Shown: piece after piece, positions 1 through 5,197 of the stretch
How positions within the stretch are numbered: position 1 is the stretch's first letter
Layout of the letters: the number at the start of each line of letters is the position of its first letter
Assembly: GCA_025357995.1 (NCBI GenBank)
Contig: JANYLF010000187.1
Coordinates: 1 to 7,941, forward strand
Length of the DNA: 7,941 nt
Reading direction: 5' to 3'
Source of the DNA: Acidimicrobiia bacterium
Lineage (GTDB): Bacteria; Actinomycetota; Acidimicrobiia; IMCC26256; JAENVU01
The notes under the pieces: generated by a model
Told to the model about the DNA's origin: nothing
The model's input: the letters and a program-made list of their open reading frames with translations, nothing else
Database searches by the model: none
Position numbers and translations under genes: made by a program

Positions 1-67
1 CGTCGACGGTGTCCGCCGCGGCAATCGCAGCCTGGGCCGCACCGAGATCAAGCTCCGAAAGGTCCAT
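1..67 (-). CDS. pheS: Probable phenylalanyl-tRNA synthetase alpha chain, N-terminal fragment
   Basis: Only the first 22 codons lie in the window; the gene continues past the left edge. Reading leftwards from an ATG at 67, the peptide begins MDLSELDLGAAQAAIAAADT, an amphipathic Ala-rich helix. This resembles the start of the N-terminal coiled-coil arm of PheS, which typically carries an 'AxxAIxxA...' pattern before the tRNA-binding arm. The main support is position and strand. In many bacteria, including actinobacteria, pheS-pheT follows infC-rpmI-rplT and a TrmH-family methyltransferase, and this fragment lies on the same strand in the expected order. PheS would form the catalytic subunit of the alpha2-beta2 enzyme that charges tRNA-Phe in the cytoplasm. 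No good Shine-Dalgarno sequence precedes the ATG. A family call from 22 residues is weak by itself, so the name rests mostly on synteny. Confidence 0.6.
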   Translation of the reverse strand, partial: MDLSELDLGAAQAAIAAADTVD

Positions 68-184
68 GAGTAGCCGGGAGTCTAGAGAACGCTTCGTCCC
101 CCACCCGGGCCTATTCGACGGGCTCGTTCGAATCTATTTAATCAATGTATTGACATATTTGTTTCGAGGCGCGAAGCTGGCCAC
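68..184. promoter_or_regulatory. Divergent promoter region between pheS and the GntR operon
   Basis: This short spacer separates two divergently transcribed genes, so it should hold promoters for both. Positions 131-165 are strikingly AT-rich compared with everything around them. On the plus strand a perfect TTGACA (150-155) could be a -35 element for the gene starting at 185, but no good -10 hexamer lies 16-18 bases downstream. On the minus strand, TAGACT close to the pheS start is a possible -10 that would leave an almost absent leader. I could not pair -35 and -10 boxes with confidence on either strand. Confidence 0.4.
145..156. promoter_or_regulatory. Candidate operator for the GntR-type repressor (ATGT-N4-ACAT)
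   Basis: ATGT at 145-148 and ACAT at 153-156 form an inverted repeat around ATTG, lying 28 bases before the GTG of the operon's first gene. GntR-family operators commonly have a GT-N(x)-AC core, and YtrA-subfamily sites are such palindromes, usually with longer arms than seen here. The site overlaps the TTGACA at 150-155, so binding could block RNA polymerase. The arms are only four bases and the surrounding DNA is AT-rich, so chance occurrence is quite possible. Confidence 0.28.
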
Positions 185-1216
185 GTGATCGGACTCGCCC
201 TCTTCGAAATCATCATGGTCGTGGTCGTCGTTGCGATCCTGATCGCGGTCTTCGCCGGCAACCGACCGCGTCCAGAGCGATTCATGGCGGTCAATGGCCT
301 CGATCCTCGGCCGGACGACCTCGACCACGTCCGTATGGTGCTGCGCCGGACGTGGGTCTCACGGCTCGCTGGTGGTGTCGTCGGATTCGCATTCGGAGGA
401 GTCACCGGCGCGACCCTTGGTGGCGCGGGGGCAATCGCCGGTGCGGGGATCGGCCTCCTCGCGGGCACGATGCTCGGCATCACGATCGCGCAGCCACGCC
501 GGACACCGGCCAGCTCGACGCGCATCGCGTCGCTCACGGTTCGGGATGCTCGCAACTACCTTCCTCGTCGGGCGCGTATGGCCACCTTCGGCCTCGCGTG
601 CGTCGTCGCCGGGTACGGCATCTTCGCGATCGCGTCCGCGGAGTACGCGCTCACACGAACCACGACGGCGACCTTCGTACTCGGATTCACGACGTTGATT
701 GCGCTCTCCGTTGGTGAGGCGTTCAAGCGGCGCACCGTCGAACTCCGCCGACCCGATGGCGACGCCGAGTCCGTCTGTGTAGACGATGCGCTCCGAGCCA
801 GCGCGCTTCGCGGCATCCACCACGCAACGATCGGTGTTCTCATGTGCGGGCTGTTGCTCGTGGGATACGGCGCGGTCACGACCCAGAACGTTGCGACGGT
901 CCAAGTTGGTGACCGCGTCGTGTTGCGAATGCCGTCTGACGGGTTCATCCAGATGGAGCCAGACCGTCTCCTCAGCCTGCATCCCCGTCGGTATCGCGTC
1001 GAGTGGACCCAGCCGGGCGGGGTGAAGCACTCCCGGCTCATCCGAACCGGGGGTGCACGAATCACGCTGAACTCACTCGACGTGGGGCCGCTCCTCGGCA
1101 TCGGCTACTGGGTTGTTGTCTTCGGGTTCTTCGGTGCGCTCATCGAATGGAGCCGAGCCGCCAAGGCGTGGCGTCGACCCCAGACCACGCCGAGCGCGGT
1201 CGAGGTCGCGGTATGA
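185..1216 (+). CDS. Multi-pass membrane protein of unknown function, first gene of GntR operon
   Basis: This 343-residue protein is not recognised as a named family. Hydrophobic stretches lie at about residues 3-24, 61-80, 82-102 (the last two Gly-rich, with GxxxG-like spacing that favours tight helix packing), 133-153, 160-179, 212-232 and 303-321. Arg/Lys clusters after the first, third, fifth and seventh segments suggest seven helices with the N terminus outside and the C terminus in the cytoplasm. The stretch 233-302, between the last two helices, would then be an extracytoplasmic domain of about 70 residues rich in beta-prone sequence. The start chosen is the GTG at 185 because it includes the full first helix; an in-frame ATG at 215 would cut that helix in half. 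Neither has a good Shine-Dalgarno sequence. The stop overlaps the start of the GntR gene (ATGA), so the two are probably translationally coupled. YtrA-type regulators usually control adjacent transporter or membrane-protein genes, which suggests this is the regulated product, but no transport motif is visible. Confidence 0.8.
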   Translation: MIGLALFEIIMVVVVVAILIAVFAGNRPRPERFMAVNGLDPRPDDLDHVRMVLRRTWVSRLAGGVVGFAFGGVTGATLGGAGAIAGAGIGLLAGTMLGITIAQPRRTPASSTRIASLTVRDARNYLPRRARMATFGLACVVAGYGIFAIASAEYALTRTTTATFVLGFTTLIALSVGEAFKRRTVELRRPDGDAESVCVDDALRASALRGIHHATIGVLMCGLLLVGYGAVTTQNVATVQVGDRVVLRMPSDGFIQMEPDRLLSLHPRRYRVEWTQPGGVKHSRLIRTGGARITLNSLDVGPLLGIGYWVVVFGFFGALIEWSRAAKAWRRPQTTPSAVEVAV

Positions 1217-1584
1217 ACGTCGTCGTGGACGCGGCGGCCGCGACACCGCCGTACGAACAGATCCGTGCGCAGGTCGCGCGCATGGTGGGTGGCGGTGTGC
1301 TCGCGCCCGGAATGCGCCTGCCCACGATCCAACAGCTCGCCAACGATCTCGCACTCGCGCCCGGCACCGTCGCCCGTGCCTACAAGGAACTCGAACGCGA
1401 CGGCATCGTCGTGAGCAAGCGACGCAAGGGAACGAGCGTGGCCGACGCGCCACCGAAGGTTCCCACCCGCGAGATCCGCGAAGAGCTCGACGCCGCGGTA
1501 CAACGCTTCGCCCTCGCGGTGCGTCAACTCGGCGCCGATCCCGACGAAGCCCTCGGCAAGGTCCGCCGCCTGCTCGAAGCGTGA
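1213..1584 (+). CDS. GntR family transcriptional regulator, YtrA/YhcF-type (no effector domain)
   Basis: This 123-residue DNA-binding protein should act as a dimeric repressor. Residues about 12-76 form the GntR winged helix-turn-helix: PPYEQIRAQV opens the first helix, GxLxPGxRLPTIQQLANDL covers the turn and second helix, and APGTVARAYKELERDGIV is the recognition helix leading into the wing (SKRRKGTSV). Only a short helical tail follows (about 84-123), so there is no FCD, UTRA or aminotransferase-like effector domain. That short architecture is typical of the YtrA subfamily, whose members are usually encoded with membrane or ABC-transporter genes. The ATG at 1213 overlaps the upstream stop and has GAGG at 1202-1205, seven bases before it. 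The same frame is open further upstream but that extension is non-coding in character. The likely target is its own operon, perhaps through the palindrome near 145-156; what relieves repression cannot be read from the sequence. Confidence 0.93.
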   Translation: MNVVVDAAAATPPYEQIRAQVARMVGGGVLAPGMRLPTIQQLANDLALAPGTVARAYKELERDGIVVSKRRKGTSVADAPPKVPTREIREELDAAVQRFALAVRQLGADPDEALGKVRRLLEA

Positions 1585-1596
1585 GAGACTGACGGG

Positions 1597-2826
1597 ATGG
1601 TTGGGGCAGTGAGCAGAAGTCGTTTCGTGATCGTGCTCGGCGCGGTCGTGTTCGCAACATCGGGATGCGCGTGGCTGGCGCGATCGTCGGAACCCCGCGC
1701 CGGACTCCAGACGTCTGGCCTCCTCTCGTCGGAAGGGATCTCCGCCTCCGGTCGGTACGCACTCTTCTCCGGCGACCCCTACACGTACCTCACCGTGCCG
1801 CTGAGTACGAACGGTCAAGCACTGCTCCGTGATAACACGACCAAGACGACCGAGATCGTCAGCGTGGCGACCGACGGGACGGTCGCCAATGCACCCTCAG
1901 GCGGAAGCGGCATCAGCGACGACGGCCGGTACGTCGCGTTCAGCTCCGCGGCATCGAACCTCGCCGCCGGCGACACCGACGGGAACACGGACGCGTTCAT
2001 ACGCGACCGCACGAACCACACGACGACGCTCGTCAGCCTGAACAACGATGGGAGCCAGATCACGGATCTGAACGCGAATGCGTGCGCGATGAGCGGCGAC
2101 GGCAATGTCGTCGTGTTGTGTCTGCGCTCGCCAGGAGTCGCGGTACCGCCTGCCGTGAGCGAGCTGGCAGTGCGGAACCTCCGCACGGGGACGACGCTGG
2201 TTCTCCCTCATCTCCACGACGCGCCCAACAGTTACAGCGCCCACCTGTCCGGCGACGGTTCCCTCGTGGCGTACGGCGACATCACCGTGAATCCGAACAC
2301 CATTTGGCTCGGGATCGCCCGCACGGACACGGGCGCGCTCGTACGTGATCTGGGCTCGGCTTCCCTCGCGATCGGCAACTCGTCCGACGTCCATCTTTCG
2401 GCCGACGGCACCACGTACGCGCTCACCGAAGGGCAGAACGAGTACAACTCCTTGTTATCGACCGGGACGGTGACCGTCGGTCGGGTCGACGGGTCGACGC
2501 CGCCCGTGGTGCACCACTACCGCTGGGCGGCGCAGGCACGCCTCAGCCGGGACGGATCGGTTCTCGCGGTCGAGATCCTCTTGGCTTCCGGATTGCAGGT
2601 GCTCGCCATCGACCGGGGGGCCGATCCCCCACTCGTCGTGAGCGCGGACACAACCGGCACGAAGATCGTCGCGGCCGACGGCGACATCCAGCTCTCGGCC
2701 GACGGCAAGTGGGTGGCCTTCGTATCGAACCAGACCCAGACGCTCCTCGGCGGTGCTGCGCCCGACGGTTCGTCGTACGACGTCTACACGCGCTCCGTCG
2801 CGCAGAAGCTCGATCCACCGAGCTGA
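1597..2826 (+). CDS. Exported TolB/WD40-like beta-propeller protein, probable lipoprotein
   Basis: The 409-residue product starts with a basic end and a hydrophobic stretch (residues 10-20) ending in TSGC at 21-24, a signal peptide with an imperfect lipobox (Thr instead of Leu at -3). It is probably exported and may be lipid-anchored at Cys24. The rest carries seven copies of an S-x-D/S-G turn followed by an aromatic/hydrophobic strand, starting at residues 49, 107, 166, 218, 268, 317 and 367. The spacing of 49-59 residues is as expected for one blade each of a seven-bladed TolB/PD40-type propeller; the best copies read SDDGRYVAFSS and SADGKWVAFVS. No enzymatic residues follow, so a binding or scaffold role at the cell surface is more likely than catalysis. 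The ATG at 1597 lies 12 bases after the GntR stop with GAGAG at 1583-1587; an in-frame GTG at 1609 is an alternative. It is probably the third gene of the GntR operon. Substrate and partners are unknown. Confidence 0.82.
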   Translation: MVGAVSRSRFVIVLGAVVFATSGCAWLARSSEPRAGLQTSGLLSSEGISASGRYALFSGDPYTYLTVPLSTNGQALLRDNTTKTTEIVSVATDGTVANAPSGGSGISDDGRYVAFSSAASNLAAGDTDGNTDAFIRDRTNHTTTLVSLNNDGSQITDLNANACAMSGDGNVVVLCLRSPGVAVPPAVSELAVRNLRTGTTLVLPHLHDAPNSYSAHLSGDGSLVAYGDITVNPNTIWLGIARTDTGALVRDLGSASLAIGNSSDVHLSADGTTYALTEGQNEYNSLLSTGTVTVGRVDGSTPPVVHHYRWAAQARLSRDGSVLAVEILLASGLQVLAIDRGADPPLVVSADTTGTKIVAADGDIQLSADGKWVAFVSNQTQTLLGGAAPDGSSYDVYTRSVAQKLDPPS

Positions 2827-2846
2827 AGCTTCAGTCCCGCGACTGA
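2824..2846. terminator. Overlapping inverted repeats between convergent genes, possible bidirectional terminator
   Basis: The two stop codons are the ends of a perfect 10-base palindrome TGAAGCTTCA (2824-2833). Immediately overlapping it, TCAGTC (2831-2836) and GACTGA (2841-2846) can pair around a CCGC loop. The location between two convergent operons is right for termination, but the stem is only six pairs and there is no T-run on either strand, so this is not a classic intrinsic terminator. Confidence 0.25.
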
Positions 2847-3640
2847 CGGGCGGCCTCGAACATGAGCACGCTTGCGGCAACCGCGACATTGAGGCTCTCG
2901 ATGGCGCCGGCCATGGGGATGCGCACGATCGCATCGAGCGCGGCGGTCACGTCCTCGGGGAGGCCGTGCGCCTCACTACCGAACACCACCGCAACACTCC
3001 CGCCGAGCTCGGCTTCCGTGTACTCGAGCGCCGCAGACCCTTCCGCGCCGACCGCCCGCCAACCGCGCGCGCGTAACGACGCCAAGGCCTCCACTACGGA
3101 CTCGACCACCACAATCGGCACCCCGAGCACCGCGCCGGCGGATCCGCGCACCACCTTCGGGTTCCACGGGTCCACGCCATTGCTCACGATCACCGCTGCC
3201 GCGCCCGCCGCCTCCGAGGAACGCACAATGGTCCCAAGATTGCCGGGATCGGCCACCCCGACGCACACCACCACGAGCCCGGCCGCGAGCGCATCGAGCT
3301 CGACCGTGGGCGGCAACGGTGCCACCGCGAGCACGGGCTGAGGGGTTTGGGTCGTACCGATCTTCTCGAGCACGCCCTCCTTGAGGTCGCGCAGCGGCAC
3401 GGACGCCGCGTCGAGCCGTGCCACCAACGGCGCGAACGAACGGCGCGCCCCCGGCCCCAGGTACACCCCCGACAACGCGACACCGCGGTCGAGCGCGTCG
3501 GACACCACTCGCGGTCCTTCGAGCACGAACGCGCCGTCGGTACGTCGCGCCGACGCGTCGCGCAACAACTCGCGCAGACGCAGGACGTCGTGATGCCGAT
3601 GGTTGAGTGGCGGCAGCTCAGTCACGACAGTTTCAGTCAC
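2831..3640 (-). CDS. TrmH/SpoU-family RNA 2'-O-methyltransferase (probable 23S rRNA, TsnR/RlmB-like)
   Basis: This 269-residue cytoplasmic enzyme should methylate a ribose 2'-OH in rRNA or tRNA using S-adenosylmethionine. All three SpoU-fold (SPOUT, trefoil-knot) motifs are present: motif 1 DPGNLGTIVRSSEAAG (131-146) with the conserved Asn134 and Arg140; motif 2 VFGSEAHGLPED (219-230) with the conserved Glu; and motif 3 IPMAGAIESLNVAVAAS (241-257) with the Ser-Leu-Asn core. The N-terminal part (about 12-110), with FVLEGPRVVSDAL at 38-50, matches the substrate-binding SpoU_sub domain of RlmB/TsnR-type enzymes. The length is normal. The start is GTG at 3640, 24 bases after the rplT stop, with only a weak G-rich Shine-Dalgarno; a GTG five codons later is an alternative. 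Being last in the infC-rpmI-rplT unit suggests a 23S rRNA target, but the exact nucleotide cannot be told from sequence. It converges on the propeller gene with four bases between. Confidence 0.92.
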   Translation of the reverse strand: MTETVVTELPPLNHRHHDVLRLRELLRDASARRTDGAFVLEGPRVVSDALDRGVALSGVYLGPGARRSFAPLVARLDAASVPLRDLKEGVLEKIGTTQTPQPVLAVAPLPPTVELDALAAGLVVVCVGVADPGNLGTIVRSSEAAGAAAVIVSNGVDPWNPKVVRGSAGAVLGVPIVVVESVVEALASLRARGWRAVGAEGSAALEYTEAELGGSVAVVFGSEAHGLPEDVTAALDAIVRIPMAGAIESLNVAVAASVLMFEAARQSRD

Positions 3641-3664
3641 GCCCGCCGCGCCCCGGAACGCCGG

Positions 3665-4027
3665 TTACGCGGCGTCGAGGGCACCACGCGCCGCGGTGAC
3701 GAGCGCGCCGAACGCGTCGGCATCGCGCACGGCGAGGTCGGCGAGCACCTTGCGGTCGACCTCGATCTCCGCGGCCTTCAGACCCGCGATGAACTGCGAG
3801 TAACTGATGTCGCGTTCGCGACACGCCGCGTTGATGCGCATGATCCACAGCTTGCGGAACTCACCCTTGCGCGCGCGACGGTCGCGGAACGCATAGTTCC
3901 CCGAGTGCATCACCTGCTCGTGCGCCGCCCGTACGTGACGACTGCGCGAACCTGAATACCCCTCCGCGCGCTCGAGAATGGCGCGGCGGTGCTTCTTCCC
4001 CTGGACTGCCCGCTTCACGCGTGCCAT
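3665..4027 (-). CDS. rplT: Large ribosomal subunit protein bL20
   Basis: This 120-residue protein matches bL20 over its whole length: MARVKRAV at the N terminus, the very basic extended arm to about residue 58 (KKHRRAILERAEGYSG, FRDRRARKGEFRKLWI), then the globular C-terminal domain with INAACRERDISYSQFIAGLK. bL20 binds 23S rRNA early in assembly of the 50S subunit and its basic tail threads between rRNA helices. The ATG at 4027 is fixed by a strong Shine-Dalgarno AAGGAG at 4036-4041. It follows rpmI by 54 bases and precedes the methyltransferase by 24, so all are probably on one transcript. In E. coli and Bacillus the rpmI-rplT genes are regulated by bL20 binding an mRNA structure; the 54-base gap here shows no obvious counterpart. 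Confidence 0.98.
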   Translation of the reverse strand: MARVKRAVQGKKHRRAILERAEGYSGSRSRHVRAAHEQVMHSGNYAFRDRRARKGEFRKLWIMRINAACRERDISYSQFIAGLKAAEIEVDRKVLADLAVRDADAFGALVTAARGALDAA

Positions 4028-4035
4028 GGGTGGAA

Positions 4036-4041
4036 CTCCTT
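4036..4041 (-). promoter_or_regulatory. Shine-Dalgarno of rplT (AAGGAG)
   Basis: AAGGAG on the minus strand lies eight bases before the ATG at 4027 and confirms that start. Confidence 0.85.
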
Positions 4042-4081
4042 CGTGAGAGTGGTACGAGAACGACGCTGAAATGCAGTGCGG

Positions 4082-4279
4082 CTACGCCCGACCGAGCAAG
4101 CGCTGGACGTGCTTCTTGTCGCCGCCGGTGACTTCGGCACCACGGGCGAGCCGCCGGGTGCGCTTCGTTGGCTTGTGCTCCAACAGGTGCGCACGAAACG
4201 CCTTGCGGCGACGGATCTTGCCGCTCCCGGTGACCTTGAACCGCTTGGCGGCTCCACGGTGGGTTTTTACCTTGGGCAT
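4082..4279 (-). CDS. rpmI: Large ribosomal subunit protein bL35
   Basis: This 65-residue, strongly basic protein has the full bL35 signature: MPKVKTHRGAAKRFKVTGSG at the start, then KIRRRKAFRAHLLEHKPTKR, and a C-terminal DKKHVQRLL. It belongs to the 50S subunit. The ATG at 4279 is one base beyond the infC stop codon (4281-4283), and its Shine-Dalgarno AGGAGT (4285-4290) is made from the last sense codons of infC. Ribosomes finishing infC would therefore be placed directly at the rpmI start, a strong hint of translational coupling between IF3 and bL35. The family usually has 64-66 residues, so the gene is intact. Confidence 0.98.
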   Translation of the reverse strand: MPKVKTHRGAAKRFKVTGSGKIRRRKAFRAHLLEHKPTKRTRRLARGAEVTGGDKKHVQRLLGRA

Positions 4280-4280
4280 T

Positions 4281-4982
4281 TCAGACTCCTGCTACTGCGG
4301 TTGCGGGTGGTTCTTCATCTTGGGTAGTTACGACGATGTCCGGTGCCGGTACCGGTACCGGCGGTTCCACCGATGCTGCCGGTGGTGGTGGCGGCGGCGG
4401 TGCTGGAACCGGTGCTGGTGTCGGTGCCGTCGCCTCGGGCTTCGGTTTCGCGGCCTTGGGCTTCGTTTGCTTGAGCGGGTGCAACACCATCGTCATGTTG
4501 CGACCGTCTTGACGCGGTGCCGACTCGACCATTGCGAGCTCGGCGACATCCACCGCGACCTTGTCGAGGATCTTGCGACCGAGCTCCGGATGCGCCATCT
4601 CACGACCGCGGAACATGATCGTGAGCTTCACCTTGTGACCTTCACCAAGAAATTTCTGCACGTGCTTCATCTTGGTGGTGTAGTCGTGAATATCGATTTT
4701 CGGTCGGAACTTCATCTCTTTGACGATGACGTTCGTCGCCTTCTTCCGCGACTCCTTACGACGCTGCTGCTGCTCGTACTGCCATCGCCGATAGTCCATG
4801 ATGCGACACACAGGCGGGCTGGCATTCGGCGCGACCTCGACCAGATCCAGTTCGGCCTCGCGGGCCATCTGGAGCGCTTGCGGAAGGGGTCGTACCCCCA
4901 ACTTCTCGCCGTCTTCGGCGATCAGCAGTACTTCGCGGGCGCGGATGCGGTCGTTGATCCGTGCTTCGTCATCGGCAGCGAT
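4281..4982 (-). CDS. infC: Translation initiation factor IF-3, with AUC start and Pro/Ala-rich C-terminal tail
   Basis: IF3 binds the 30S subunit, keeps it apart from 50S and checks the start codon-initiator tRNA pairing. Residues about 7-75 are the N-terminal domain (ARINDRIRAREV; LDLVEVAPNASPPVCRIMDY), followed by the Lys/Arg linker (QQQRRKESRKKA) and the C-terminal domain (KEMKFRPKIDIHDY; VKLTIMFRGREMAH; QDGRNMTMVLHP) to about 171. Residues 172-233 are an unusual Pro/Ala/Lys-rich tail with seven consecutive prolines at 195-201. The start chosen is ATC at 4982: it sits six bases after the extended Shine-Dalgarno GAGGTGAT and puts the N terminus where IF3 homologues begin. The frame stays open upstream to 5480, but that extension has no IF3 homology and overlaps the divergent gene. 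The ATG inside the Shine-Dalgarno (4990-4988) is out of frame. A non-AUG start is an established autoregulatory device in E. coli infC (AUU). The product would be 233 residues. Confidence 0.94.
   Translation of the reverse strand: MAADDEARINDRIRAREVLLIAEDGEKLGVRPLPQALQMAREAELDLVEVAPNASPPVCRIMDYRRWQYEQQQRRKESRKKATNVIVKEMKFRPKIDIHDYTTKMKHVQKFLGEGHKVKLTIMFRGREMAHPELGRKILDKVAVDVAELAMVESAPRQDGRNMTMVLHPLKQTKPKAAKPKPEATAPTPAPVPAPPPPPPPAASVEPPVPVPAPDIVVTTQDEEPPATAVAGV
4285..4290 (-). promoter_or_regulatory. Shine-Dalgarno of rpmI, embedded in the end of infC
   Basis: AGGAGT on the minus strand, with the AGGAG core six bases from the ATG at 4279, lies within the codons GGA-GTC just before the infC stop. 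This arrangement favours re-initiation by ribosomes that have just translated infC. Confidence 0.8.
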
Positions 4983-4988
4983 GTTGGC

Positions 4989-4996
4989 ATCACCTC
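4989..4996 (-). promoter_or_regulatory. Extended Shine-Dalgarno of infC (GAGGTGAT)
   Basis: On the minus strand GAGGTGAT is an eight-base match to the complement of the 16S rRNA 3' end. It is followed by six bases and then ATC at 4982. No ATG, GTG or TTG in the infC frame lies at a usable distance, so this site decides the AUC start. A strong site would compensate for a poor start codon. Confidence 0.75.
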
Positions 4997-5006
4997 TTCG
5001 AGTCGG

Positions 5007-5022
5007 GACCCGTCGGCGGGTC
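5007..5022 (-). other. Stem-loop just upstream of the infC Shine-Dalgarno
   Basis: In the infC leader GACCCG and CGGGTC pair perfectly around a four-base CCGA loop, ending about ten bases before the Shine-Dalgarno at 4996. The six G-C rich pairs should form readily in RNA. It does not cover the ribosome site itself, so it may act as a standby or regulatory element. Short GC-rich hairpins are common by chance in DNA this GC-rich. Confidence 0.4.
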
Positions 5023-5121
5023 GCCGGCGGCTGGCTTACACAAGGAAGCTCCACCGCGCGGCCAAGACCGAATCGATATGGACGACCCGGACGCGGCGTT
5101 CCTCGGCCCATTTGGAGCCTC

Positions 5122-5159
5122 GGGACCGGCCGGGTGGGGCCCGCCATGAGGACGGTCCC
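5122..5159 (-). other. Longer inverted repeat in the infC leader
   Basis: GGGACCG (5122-5128) and CGGTCCC (5153-5159) are complementary, with a 24-base interval that itself contains a GGCC/GGCC pair. If transcription of infC starts upstream of 5159, this would fold in the 5' leader. It could also be a protein-binding palindrome in the divergent promoter region. Confidence 0.3.
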
Positions 5160-5197
5160 ACTTCCCAACTGGATGTGCGTGGCACGATACCAAACTG

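Larger units (their letters stand above)
4983..5197. promoter_or_regulatory. Divergent spacer: infC leader and promoter region of the DUF1844 gene
   Basis: These 215 bases separate infC (minus) from the DUF1844 gene (plus) and must contain promoters for both. I could not find convincing -35/-10 pairs. A weak plus-strand candidate is TTCCCA (5162-5167) with GATACC (5186-5191), which would place the transcript start at about the ATG at 5198. The infC side contains two inverted repeats listed separately. No tRNA or recognised riboswitch is visible. Confidence 0.45.

Noticed and set aside
1003..1212. N-terminal extension of the GntR gene, giving 193 residues
   Set aside because: This part lies inside the upstream membrane-protein gene in another frame, shows no GntR similarity, and the ATG at 1213 has a good Shine-Dalgarno and gives the usual YtrA-type length.
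4028..4081. Possible bL20-binding leader between rpmI and rplT
   Set aside because: The 54 bases show no long stem or pseudoknot-like pairing that I can recognise beyond a normal Shine-Dalgarno.
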